Origin: Cupriavidus sp. UYMMa02A
Lineage (GTDB): Bacteria; Pseudomonadota; Gammaproteobacteria; Burkholderiales; Burkholderiaceae
NCBI GenBank assembly: GCA_001725945.1
Contig: LRMT01000034.1
Coordinates: 124,001-188,000, forward strand
Direction: 5' to 3'
DNA length: 64,000 nt
Shown here: positions 8,447 through 17,926 of the stretch, piece by piece
Layout: each line of letters starts with the position of its first letter
How positions within the stretch are numbered: the first letter of the stretch is position 1
Translations under genes and position numbers: made by a program
The notes under the pieces: model-generated
What the model was told of the DNA's origin: nothing
What the model saw: the letters and a program-made list of their open reading frames with translations, nothing else
Database searches by the model: none

Positions 8447-8497
8447 AAGTTGCATGAGGCAACTTAATGCGTTATCGTAAGTTTCATCAAGAAACTT
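8447..8497. promoter_or_regulatory. Two tandem operators between the HxlR and MFS genes
   Basis: Two perfect inverted repeats: AAGTTGC-N5-GCAACTT at 8447-8465 and AAGTTTC-N5-GAAACTT at 8479-8497. They share the outer AAGTT and AACTT, the arm length and the 5-base spacer. Their centres are 32 bases apart, about three helix turns, so two dimers would sit on the same face of DNA. Confidence 0.7.
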
Positions 8498-8560
8498 TTG
8501 TGGGCCATGGCCCCTCCAATTCCTCAACGGGCGGCCAGATGTGCCGCGAAGGACTTTCAC

Positions 8561-9752
8561 ATGGATAAACGTCTTGTCGTCCTCGCCAGCGGCATGTTCG
8601 CGATCGGCACGGACAGCTTCGTCGTTGCCGGCGTGCTGTCGCAGGTGTCGGCATCGCTTGGCGTATCGGTAGCGCTGGCTGGCCAGATGGTCACGCTGTA
8701 TGCGGTGAGCTATGCGCTGCTATCGCCCGTCATCGCTGCGGCGGCAGCCACTGGTCGCGCAAGCGCTTGCTGCTCGTGGGCCTCGCCGTGTTCGTGGTGG
8801 GCAACGTGGTGACTGCCCTGGCGCCGAACATCGAACTCGTGCTGGCCAGCCGCCTCATCGCGGGTCTCGGCGCAGCCATGTTCAGCCCGACCGCGACGGC
8901 CACAGGGGCGTCGCTGGTGCCGCCCGAGCAGCGTGGGCGCGCGCTCGCCATCGTGATCGGTGGCCTGTCCAGCGCGACAGCCCTGGGTGCGCCGCTGGGC
9001 ACCTTCATCGGCGGCGCGCTGGACTGGCGCGCGACGATGTGGTTCGTGGCCGCCGTCGGTACGCTGGCCGGGTTGGGCGTAGCCTGGCGCCTGCCGGAGA
9101 TTCCGACGCCGCCGGCGTCAGCCTGTCGCGCCGTCTCGCGCCGCTGGCGGATTCGCGCGTGTTGCTGACGCTGCTGACCACCTGGCTGGTCTATGGGGGC
9201 CTCTTCCTGGTCTACACCTATATCGGCCTGAGTTTCGATCGGGCCACTGGCGGCGACTCGCGCGTGCTCGCAGGCCTGCTACTGCTGTGGGGCGTGGCGG
9301 CGACCGCCGGCAACCTCGCCGCCGGCCGCCTGACCGATCGCTACGGCAGCCGTCGCATCATCAACGTCGCGATCGCCGCGCTGGTCATCGATTTCGCGCT
9401 GTTACCCCTGACCTCGGCATCGCTGGTAACCGCCGTCCCTGCACTCATTGTCTGGGGCGTGTGCGGCTGGGGCGTGCTGGTCCCACAGCAGCACCGGCTC
9501 ATCAGCATTGCGCCGGCCGCCGCGCCGCTATTGCTGGGGCTGAATTCGGCGGCGATCTATGTCGGCGTATCGATGTCCGGTGTCATCGGCGGCGCGGCCA
9601 TCACCTGGTTCGACCGTCATGCCCTCGGCCTCGTGGGCGCGGTCTTTCTGACGGTGGCGCTGTTCGTCGCTGAATGGGCGCGGAAGCGGATCACCCGGCC
9701 GGAAGGGCAACCGGCCGGCGTGGTCGCCGCAACATCCGGTGCGGCGCGCTAA
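8561..9752 (+). CDS. MFS drug/arabinose-type exporter (DHA1), frame broken near 8747 and 9112
   Basis: Three consecutive reading frames together give a DHA1-type exporter of about 397 residues with 12 predicted membrane segments. Part one has LASGMFAIGTDSFVVAGVLSQVSASLGVSVALAGQMVTLYAVSYALLSPV. Part two has LAVFVVGNVVTALAPN, RLIAGLGAAMFSPTATA and the QRGRALAIVIGGLSSATALGAPLG loop. Part three has TYIGLSFDRATGGDSR through the last six helices. Both joins need one added base. This resembles AraJ/YdhP/PurK-like exporters, and a related gene lies at 52353. It is divergent from an HxlR regulator with two operators between, so export of a toxic compound under HxlR control is likely. Confidence 0.83.
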
Positions 9753-9963
9753 AGCCCAGGAGGGAATCCGACAGGCACGCGTGGGAGCGCTATCAGCGAC
9801 GTCTTGCGAGTGCGCCGAGCTTAAGAAGGCGTTTCATGTTCTGTCCTTTTCGCATTGGTCTGGAAGCGATGGTCGTGAGCCTGCGCCCAGTTTAAGACCA
9901 CAATCCAGATACGCAAGACGAGTTCACCACGCACGCGCCAAAGAGGAGACGAAGCTAATTGGC

Positions 9964-10875
9964 CTACGCCGACGGACGACGAACAAGGAGCGGGTCGGCT
10001 TTAAGTTCCGCTGCAATAAAGTCAACGAACGCACGGGCGGCCTTGCGAGTCGCTCGTCCCATCGGGAAATAGGCTTGAACGGGGAGTTCCGGCGTCTTCC
10101 AGTCTGACAACATAAGCAATAGTTCGCCGCTTTGGACTTCCCGCCGGCAAGCCCAGGAAGTTGTGGGCGTAATGCCGAGGCCGCTCGCCGCCGCGGCAAG
10201 CGCCCCCGCCGTGTCATTCGTTGCAAAACGGGGCTCCACCTCAACCGACACAGTTTTTCCGTCGCGCTCAAACTTCCATGACCTTGAGTTCGGCGCGATG
10301 GGCCCCGTAACGATTCGATGCTTCTCCAGGTCCGACGGCTCTTTGGGCATGCCGTGGCGCGCAACGTAAGCTGGTGATGCGACGAAAACCCGCTGCATGA
10401 TGCCGAGCAGCCTTCTGGTCCCAGACGCGTCGGGGAGATTGCCTACCCGGATTCCAACGTCGACCGCATTGCGCACCAAGTCCCTGCCGCGGTCGTCGAG
10501 GAGGAGCTCAACGCGAAGCTGAGGATGCCGTTCGATAAATGGTGACAATCTGGGCATGATGACGCGCATGCCCATCGTTGAGGGCATTCCGACACGAAGC
10601 AATCCACGAAGCTCGCCCGTCTCGCGCACACTGTTCTGGGCGTCCTCGATTGCGGCCAGCGCCGGGTCCAAGCGTGCAAGAAACTCAAGCCCCGCCTCAG
10701 TCGGGACAACGGCGCGAGTCGTACGCGTGAGCAGCCGCACGCCGAGGCTTGCCTCAAGTTCCGCGATCATCCGCGAGACCTGCGACTGGGCAAGGCGAGC
10801 TTCCCGCGCTGCGGCAGAAAAGCTGCCGAGCCGAGCGACGCGGGTGTAGAGCCTGAGCGTAAGAAGGTCTTTCAA
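9964..10875 (-). CDS. LysR-family regulator divergent from the carbonic anhydrase-RND operon
   Basis: About 303 residues from a TTG at 10875, which has AGGAAAGG 8 bases upstream and gives the normal LysR length. The frame stays open to an ATG at 11043, but that start would cover a palindromic binding site. The helix-turn-helix is LRLYTRVARLGSFSAAAREARLAQSQVSRMIAELEASLGVRLLTRTTRAVVPTEAG, and the effector domain follows with LRVGMPSTMGMRVIMPRLSPF. The subgroup resembles DmlR/CrgA-like regulators rather than MexT. Its position, divergent from the carbonic anhydrase and RND genes, suggests it is their activator or repressor. Confidence 0.85.
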   Translation of the reverse strand: MKDLLTLRLYTRVARLGSFSAAAREARLAQSQVSRMIAELEASLGVRLLTRTTRAVVPTEAGLEFLARLDPALAAIEDAQNSVRETGELRGLLRVGMPSTMGMRVIMPRLSPFIERHPQLRVELLLDDRGRDLVRNAVDVGIRVGNLPDASGTRRLLGIMQRVFVASPAYVARHGMPKEPSDLEKHRIVTGPIAPNSRSWKFERDGKTVSVEVEPRFATNDTAGALAAAASGLGITPTTSWACRREVQSGELLLMLSDWKTPELPVQAYFPMGRATRKAARAFVDFIAAELKADPLLVRRPSA

Positions 10876-11027
10876 GTCTCGTCCCTTTCCTCTGAAGTGC
10901 CGCTGCCCAGAAAAAAGAGCGCGCAACCTCATATCGGCCCAGCATAGATTGCGGGCCATCAGCGCACACCCTATCCGGAGAGGCTCTGATTGGGCGTTTT
11001 CGATGTCGTCGTAGGACGCACCTGACC

Positions 11028-11044
11028 TATGCTGCCCCAGCATA
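11028..11044. promoter_or_regulatory. Probable LysR operator, TATGCTG-CCC-CAGCATA
   Basis: A perfect 7-bp inverted repeat with a 3-base spacer lies in the 334-base region between the LysR start and the carbonic anhydrase gene. The half site CAGCATA recurs in the same orientation at 10940-10946. The interior follows the LysR T-N11-A idea (T at one edge of a dyad, A at the other). I see nothing else in 10876-11209 apart from the ribosome binding site GGGGA at about 11196. Confidence 0.5.
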
Positions 11045-11209
11045 AATGTTAGATGAAATCAGTGGCTACCGGTACGGGCTCAGCAACGTCATCATTCATT
11101 CCAACGCAGCGACCACGCCACCGGTCGTGAGCGTTCCACCCAATGTGAATCTTAGGAGCTACAGCCATGACAGCGAAGCTACGTCACAGCTCAAACCGGG
11201 GAAAGCGGC

Positions 11210-11740
11210 ATGGACTATCTTGACATCCTGATGGGGCGGAACATTGAGTTCGCCGACCGTGGCTTCAACCCGACGCTCCGAATGATGCCGACACGTCAGT
11301 CGCTCATTATCGGGTGCGTAGACCCGCGCGTTGACCCGATGGATATCTTCAAGCTGGCGCCGGGCGAAGCGGCAATTCTCCGCAACGTCGGCGGCCGGGT
11401 GACTCCGGCGGTGTCCGAGACGCTCCGGCTTTTGCGCGCGGTTAAGCATGCGACAGGCGGCAACAGCGGTACCGACTCGAATCTAATCGTCCTGCACCAT
11501 ACGGACTGCGGCATCAAGCACTGCTACTGCCATGAGCCAAAGCTGCTGGCTAAACATATGGGCGTCACGGCGGGTGAACTCGATACGCTTGAAATCAATG
11601 ACCCGTACAAGGCGGTAGCGCTCGATGTGGCAGCGCTCAGGGCGAGTCCTAATGTATCTGGCGGCTACATGGTGTCCGGTCTCGTGTACGACGTTGCCAC
11701 CGGCAAGTCCGAGGTGGTTGTTCCACCTTCGCGTCTCTGA
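11210..11740 (+). CDS. Beta-class carbonic anhydrase
   Basis: 176 residues. The zinc and catalytic residues of beta carbonic anhydrases are in place: Cys36, Asp38 and Arg40 in IIGCVDPRVDP, and His97 and Cys100 in LHHTDCG. The protein is slightly short, and the region after Cys100 (IKHCYCHEPK) contains two extra cysteines, so an atypical subgroup is possible. It interconverts CO2 and bicarbonate in the cytoplasm. The gene lies between a LysR gene and an RND efflux operon, 124 bases before the membrane fusion protein gene, an unusual placement. In some Burkholderiaceae a lipase-like gene holds this place in LysR-RND operons. Confidence 0.87.
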   Translation: MDYLDILMGRNIEFADRGFNPTLRMMPTRQSLIIGCVDPRVDPMDIFKLAPGEAAILRNVGGRVTPAVSETLRLLRAVKHATGGNSGTDSNLIVLHHTDCGIKHCYCHEPKLLAKHMGVTAGELDTLEINDPYKAVALDVAALRASPNVSGGYMVSGLVYDVATGKSEVVVPPSRL

Positions 11741-11864
11741 GCGGCCGAGAGCGGCCCGGCGGCGACCGGTATCCCCTCGGCGACTCACGCTTTTCGATCG
11801 ACAACGCAATGTCTCGCACGCTGTTTGCCGGCAACTGAATTTTTGCTACTTGTGCAGGTTGGTT

Positions 11865-12996
11865 ATGAATGTCACACGGATCAGGTTGGGAGTAGTAGGG
11901 GCGGTGGCGGGAACGCTAGCCCTGGCCGCATGCGAGCGAAAGCCGCCAGTACATCCGCCGGCTCCGCCGGAAGTCGGCGTGATTGCAGTCGCACCTCAGG
12001 CGGTCGCGACGACAACCGAACTGCCTGGCCGTACGAACGCCTTTCTTGTTGCGCAGGTTCGGGCACGCGTCGACGGGATCGTGCAGCACCGAGGATTTAA
12101 CGAAGGTGAGGACGTAAAGGAAGGGCAACGTCTTTACAAGATCGACCCGGCGCCATATATCGCAGCGTTGAACAGCGCAAAAGCGTCGCTCGCGAAGGCC
12201 AAGGCAAATGCGGTCGCCGCCACCGCCCTCGCGGAGCGCGATAAACCGCTGGTGGTCGCAAATGCCATCAGCAAGCAGGAATATGACAACGCCGTGGCTG
12301 CGGCCGGGCAAGCGGCAGCCGAAGTTGCTGCGGCGAAGGCAGCGGTTGATAGTGCGCAGATCAATCTCCACTACACGGACGTGATATCGCCAATTTCGGG
12401 CCGGGTAGGAATCTCGCAAGTGACACCCGGCGCGTATGTGCAGACGAGTCAGGCGACGCTGATGGCAACGATCCAGCAACTGGATCCGATGTACGTGGAC
12501 GTGACGCAATCGAGTGTCGACGGCCTGCGACTGCGCCGCGAGTTCGCCGAGGGAAGGCTTGACACAGCCGGGCCGAATGCCGCTGCGGTTACGCTTACCC
12601 TCGAAGATGGGCGCGCTTACCCATTGCAGGGAAAACTGCAGTTTCGGACGTAACTGTCGATCAGACGACCGGATCGGTGAAGATTCGCGCGATTTTCCCC
12701 AACCCGAACCATGTTCTACTACCGGGCATGTTCGTGCGCGCGCGCATTCAGGAGGGCTTAAAACCGGACGCCTACCTGGTGCCGCAAATCGGCATCACCC
12801 GTGATCAGAAGGGGAGCGCAACGGCGCTTGCGTCGGCCAGGATAGTAAGGTGCTGTTGCGCCAGGTCGTGGCGTCATCGACTTCCGGCACGAACTGGATT
12901 GTTGAAAGCGGCCTGAAGGCAGGAGACCGCGTAGTCGTGGAGGGGACTGAAAAAGTTCGGCCCGGCATGGTCGTGAAAGCCATTGCGGCGCGGTAA
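11865..12996 (+). CDS. RND efflux membrane fusion protein (HlyD/AcrA family), frame broken near 12643 and 12831
   Basis: The start gives a lipoprotein signal (GTLALAAC). Motifs follow AcrA order: the barrel-sandwich half QVRARVDGIVQHRGFNEGEDVKEGQRLYKIDPAPY, a long alpha-helical hairpin (about residues 100-170), and SPISGRVGISQVTPGAYVQ. A frame change near 12643, where one T is missing from a T-run, leads to TVDQTTGSVKIRAIFPNPNHVLLPGMFVRARI. A second near 12831 leads to the C-terminal SGLKAGDRVVVEGTEKVRPGMVVKAI. Restored length is about 377 residues. It links the inner-membrane pump at 13006, 10 bases downstream, to the outer-membrane channel. Confidence 0.85.
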
Positions 12997-13005
12997 GGGG
13001 AGCAC

Positions 13006-16000
13006 ATGGCCAATTTCTTTATTGATCGTCCTATCTTTGCCTGGGTCATTGCCATCATCCTGATGCTGGCCGGAGCGGCGTCGCTCTCTAAGCTGCCGGT
13101 AGCGCAATATCCGACGATCGCACCGCCGTCGATCCAGGTCACGGCGACTTACCCTGTGCCTCCGCGAAGACCGTGGAAGACACCGTCACCCAGGTGATCG
13201 AACAGCAGATGAATGGTCTCGATCATTTGCTCTATATTCCGTGCAGTCGGACGATTTCGGCAACGCGACCACCACGCTGACATTTGCCGCAGGAACGAAT
13301 CCCGATACCGCACAGGTGCAGGTGCAGAACAAGCTGTCTCTGGCGACACCACTGTTGCCGCAGGCGTTCAGCAACTGGGGACAAAGGTCACCAAGTCGAG
13401 CAGCAGCTTTCTGCTGACCCTCGCTTTCGTCTCCGAAGACGGCAGCATGAACAAGTATGACCTTGCCAACTTCGTAGCTTCCAAGGTGCAGGATCCGATC
13501 AGCCGGATCAACGGCGTCGGCACGGTGACTCTTCTTGGCGGCACGCAGTTCGCGATGCGCGTATGGCTGGACCCGAACAAGCTAAACGACTTCGGGCTGA
13601 CCCCGGTCGACGTCGAGCAGGCGTTACAGGCGCAGAACGTGCAGGTGGCTTCCGGCCAGCTCGGCGGCACGCCTTCTGTTCCCGGTCAGGCGCTACAGGC
13701 GACCATTACAGAAGCGACGTTGTTGCGTACGCCGGAGCAGTTCGGCAGCGTTCTCTTGAAGGTCAGTCAGGACGGTTCACAGGTCCGCATCAAGGATGTG
13801 GGACGCGTCGAACTCGGCGGCGAAAACTTTAACATCGAGACGAAGTACAACGGTCAACCCGCCGCAGGTGTCGGCATCTCTCTCGCGACAGGCGCAAATG
13901 CCCTGGCGACGGCAAAGGAAGTGCGACAGAAGCTCGACGAGCTGTCGAAGTATTTTCCGCACGGTCTTGTCGTGAAGTATCCGTATGACACGACGCCGTT
14001 CGTGAAGCTGTCAATCGAGGATGTCGTCAAGACGCTGCTCGAGGGCATCGTTCTCGTGTTTCTCGTGATGTACCTGTTCCTGCAGAATCTGCGCGCCACG
14101 CTGATCCCGACTATCGCGGTGCCCGTGGTGCTGTTGGGAACGTTTGCCGTGATGGCTGCGGTGGGATTCTCGATCAATGTACTGTCGATGTTCGGCCTGG
14201 TGCTCGCCATTGGCCTGCTGGTGGACGATGCGATCGTCGTGGTCGAGAACGTCGAGCGGGTGATGGCGGAAGAAGGCCTACCCCCGCGCGAGGCCACACG
14301 CAAGGCGATGGGACAGCTCACAGGTGCGCTGGTGGGCGTGGCGCTCGTGCTGTCGGCGGTGTTCGTGCCGGTGGCGTTCTCGAGCGGCTCGGTGGGCGCA
14401 ATCTACCGGCAGTTCTCGCTGACCATCGTGGCAGCGATGGTGCTGTCCGTGCTGGTTGCGCTGGTTCTCACGCCCGCGCTGTGCGCGACGATCCTGAAGC
14501 CGATTCCGCGAGGCCATCACGAAGCGAAAACGGGCTTCTTCGGCTGGTTCAACCGCGCCTTCGACAGAAACCGCGATAAGTATCATACTGGCGTGTCTCA
14601 CGTGATCAGACGCTCCGGGCGCTGGCTCATCATCTATATGGCAGTGATTGTCGCAGTCGGTCTGCTGTTCGTGAAGCTGCCGAAGTCGTTCCTGCCGGAC
14701 GAGGATCAGGGAACGCTGTACGTGTTGGTCCGCACGCCTGCCGGTTCCACCCAGGAAACCACTGCGCGTACGCTGAAGGATATTACCGACTATCTGCTCA
14801 ATGACGAGAAGGGCATCGTCGACGCGGCGTTCACGGTAAACGGCTTCAGCTTCGCGGGGCGCGGCCAGAATTCTGCGCTCGTCTTCATTCGGCTGAAGGA
14901 TTATGCGCTCCGGCAACGTGCCGATCAGACGGCGCAAGCACTGGTCGCCCGATTCGCCACGCGGTTCACGCCTTACAAGACTGCATTGGTCGTACCGATT
15001 AATCCGCCCTCGATACCTGAACTGGGGACGGCGTCTGGTTTCGATTTCGAACTCGAGGACCGCGCCGGTGTGGGGCACGACGCGCTGATGGCGGCGCGCA
15101 ACCGACTGCTGGAGGTGGCGGCGAAGGATCCCGAGCTCACGCGCGTACGGCCGAATGGCCTGAACGACACACCGCAGTTCAAGGTCGATATCGATCGCGA
15201 GAAGGCCCTGGCGCTCGGTGTCACCCCGGCTTCCATCGACCAGACGTTCTCGATCGCATGGGCATCGCATTACGTCAACAACTTCCTCGATACCGACAAC
15301 CGGATCAAGAAGGTGTATGTACAGGGCGATGCGCCGTTCCGGAAGTCGCCGGGAGACCTTGACCTCTGGTATGCGCGCAACGCCTCGGGAGGGATGGTGC
15401 CCTTCAGCGCGTTCGCGACCGGCCATTGGACCTACGGGTCGCCGAAGGTCGAACGCTACAACGGTGTGTCGGCGGTCGAAATCCAGGGTGCGGCTGCGCC
15501 GGGCAAGAGTACAGGGCAGGCGATCGCCGCGATGGAGAGGATCGCGGCACAACTTCCGAGGGGTATCGGCTTTGAATGGACCGGTCTGTCGCTCCAGGAA
15601 ATAGAGTCCGGCTCGCAGGCGCCTGTCTTGTACGGCATCTCAATTCTCGTTGTGTTTCTGTGTCTCGCGGCGCTCTATGAGAGCTGGTCAATTCCGTTCT
15701 CGGTGATCATGGTCGTGCCGCTCGGCGTGATCGGCGCACTTCTGGCAACGACACTGCGCGGGCTCGAAAACGACGTGTTCTTCCAGGTGGGGCTGTTGAC
15801 CACGGTGGGGTTGGCCGCGAAGAACGCGATCCTGATCGTGGAGTTTGCGCGGGAATTGCAGCGGACTCATGGCATGGGACCCGTGGCTGCGGCGCTGGAG
15901 GCGTCCCGCTTGCGGCTGCGGCCAATTCTGATGACGTCGATGGCATTCATCCTCGGCGTATTTCCGCTCGCCATCAGCAATGGCGCGGGATCGGCAAGCC

Positions 16001-16212
16001 AGCATGCGATTGGCACGGGCGTCATCGGTGGGATGCTGACAGCGACCTTTTTTGCCATTTTCATGATCCCCATGTTCTTCGTCGTGGTCCGTTCGAAATT
16101 CTCCGGTGAGAAGGTGAACCCGGTCCATGCGTTTGAGCAAAACGAACCGGATGAACTCGATGATTCCGACGAGCGCACCAGGGTGGGTAGCGATGCCAAT
16201 GCTGTCAGTTGA
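13006..16212 (+). CDS. RND multidrug efflux permease (HAE-1, AcrB/MexF type), three frame breaks at 13155-13365
   Basis: About 1069 residues once three missing bases (near 13155, 13240 and 13365) are restored; these return the frame to the original one, so only a 210-base stretch is scrambled. Family features are [20 protein letters not shown] at the N-terminus, TM4 with the proton-relay pair in [21 protein letters not shown], and the second-half core [21 protein letters not shown]. Large periplasmic loops are present in both halves. This pump exports hydrophobic drugs or solvents using the proton gradient. It is followed by its outer-membrane partner at 16223 and preceded by the fusion protein. 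Confidence 0.9.
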
Positions 16213-16222
16213 GAATAGCGGA

Positions 16223-17695
16223 ATGAGAAAACTTTCGATTGGGTCGATTGCAATAGCACTTTGGCTCGCCGGGTGCACATTGGAGCCGCAGTACCATCGC
16301 CCGGATGCGCCTGTCGCGGCTTCATTTTCGAATGGCAGTACCTATCAGGCGCAGACCCTGAAAACGGGGGGCAAGCGCTCGGCGAACGGACAGGCGGCGT
16401 CAGACATCGGCTGGCGCAACTTCTTCGTCGACGCGCGCTTGCAGCAACTCATCAAGATTGCGCTGATCAATAACCGCGACCTGCGCGTGGCGGTGCTCAA
16501 CATCGAGGCCGCACGGGCGCAATATCAGATCACGCGTGCAGGATTTCTTCCAGCGGTCGGCGCAGCGGCGTCGCAGAACAAACAACGCATTCCTGCAGAT
16601 CTGTCGCGTACGTCGCAGACGGTTTCGGACGTATATTCTGTCGGGCTGAACGCGTCTTGGGAGATCGACTTCTTTGGTCGGATCCGAAGTCTCAAGGACC
16701 AGGCGCTTGCGCAATATCTCGCCACGTCGCAGGCGCGCAAGGCAGCCGAACTCCTGCTGGTTTCTCAGGTAGCCGACCAGTATCTGACGATGCTCGCCTA
16801 TGACGAACTGCTCACGGTGACGCAGGACACGCTCAATACCGCGCAGGGTTCCTACCAGCTCACGCAGCTGAAGTTCGACAACGGCACCGGTTCCGAGCTC
16901 GATCTGCGTCAGGCGCAGACCGTGGTCGATCAGGCGCAGGCGAACCTGCAGGCGCAGGCGCGTGCGCGCGCTCAGGCCGAGAACTTGCTCGTTCTCCTAA
17001 TCGGCGAGCCATTGCCGTCGGATCTGGCGCCGGGCGCCAATCTCGATGGCCAGGATTTGCTCGAGGACATTCCAGCGGGCCTGCCTTCCGATTTGCTGAG
17101 CCGCAGGCCGGACATCATGGAGGCTGAAGAGAATCTCCTTGCGGCGAATGCGAATATCGGCGCGGCGCGTGCCGCGTTCTTTCCAAAAGTAACGCTGACC
17201 GGTACTTTCGGCACGCTCAGCCCCTCGCTGGGCGGCCTGTTCAAGCCAGGTTCTGCGGCTTGGGCCTTTGGGCCACAGATTTCCATACCGATTTTCGAAG
17301 GCGGCACAAACCTGGCAAACCTCAATCTGGCCGAGGTAAGAAAGAAGATCCAGGTTGCGCAATATGAAAGGACGATCCAGGGCGCGTTCCGCGACGTGTC
17401 CGACGGACTTACCGCACGTGGTACATACGATCGGGAGATTGCAGCCCGTCAGCGTGACACGTTGGCAGAACAACGCCGGCTCGAGTTGTCGCAACTGCGG
17501 TATCGGGGCGGCGTCGACAGCTATCTGTCGGTTTTGACGGCGCAAAATGACTTGTACGCGTCGCGTCAGTCACTGATCACTGCGCAGGTGCAGCGTCTGA
17601 CGAGCCTCGTCGGTCTGTATCGTGCGCTCGGCGGCGGGTGGATCGAGCGATCAGGCGAAGAGCCGCGGCCTGCAGACGCTCCCGGGGCCGGTTAA
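16223..17695 (+). CDS. Outer-membrane efflux lipoprotein, NodT/OprM family
   Basis: 490 residues with an intact frame. The start at 16223 gives a lipoprotein signal, SIAIALWLAGC, followed by TLEPQYHRPDAPV, the classical NodT N-terminus. The two TolC-like halves are visible (WRNFFVDARLQQLIKIALINNRDLRVAVLNIEAARAQYQITR and PSDLLSRRPDIMEAEENLLAANANIGAARAAFFPKVTLTG). It forms the trimeric outer-membrane tunnel for the pump encoded just upstream and completes the tripartite system. Confidence 0.93.
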   Translation: MRKLSIGSIAIALWLAGCTLEPQYHRPDAPVAASFSNGSTYQAQTLKTGGKRSANGQAASDIGWRNFFVDARLQQLIKIALINNRDLRVAVLNIEAARAQYQITRAGFLPAVGAAASQNKQRIPADLSRTSQTVSDVYSVGLNASWEIDFFGRIRSLKDQALAQYLATSQARKAAELLLVSQVADQYLTMLAYDELLTVTQDTLNTAQGSYQLTQLKFDNGTGSELDLRQAQTVVDQAQANLQAQARARAQAENLLVLLIGEPLPSDLAPGANLDGQDLLEDIPAGLPSDLLSRRPDIMEAEENLLAANANIGAARAAFFPKVTLTGTFGTLSPSLGGLFKPGSAAWAFGPQISIPIFEGGTNLANLNLAEVRKKIQVAQYERTIQGAFRDVSDGLTARGTYDREIAARQRDTLAEQRRLELSQLRYRGGVDSYLSVLTAQNDLYASRQSLITAQVQRLTSLVGLYRALGGGWIERSGEEPRPADAPGAG

Positions 17696-17806
17696 GGAGG
17701 CCAGCGCGCCGGCGAAGAGCAGTCGGGGCGGCACGCGCTTGTGACTGGACGCTGGTGCGAGGATGCGCGCGCAAAAGTACCGAACACTTCGGTGCGCGTC
17801 AACACG

Positions 17807-17926
17807 GTCGGCGGCGCGTGCGGAGTGCCGTGGCTTTCGTGATGGCGCCCCGACCAGGCTCGCCGGTCGGGGCACCGCCCCGAATCACGTGGTGGCAGGG
17901 GGCGTGTCCGAGTTCCGATCGCTCAT
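17807..17926. repeat. 120-bp dispersed repeat, copy 2
   Basis: Matches 2880-2999 over 120 bases without gaps, including the 9-bp stem GCCCCGACC/GGTCGGGGC at about 17845-17871. It covers the last 14 codons and stop of the convergent RND gene (17885-21021) and follows the outer-membrane gene ending at 17695. A separate small dyad, ACCGAA-CAC-TTCGGT, lies just before it at 17779-17793. The rest of 17696-17806 shows no gene. Confidence 0.85.

Noticed and set aside
11046..11231. Small 61-codon open frame before the carbonic anhydrase
   Set aside because: No ribosome binding site or conservation evident; it overlaps the carbonic anhydrase start and the LysR operator region.
14278..15552. 424-codon open frame on the minus strand inside the first RND gene
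   Set aside because: Rich in Arg and His with no conserved motif, and it lies antisense to clearly conserved RND sequence. High-GC genes produce such frames.
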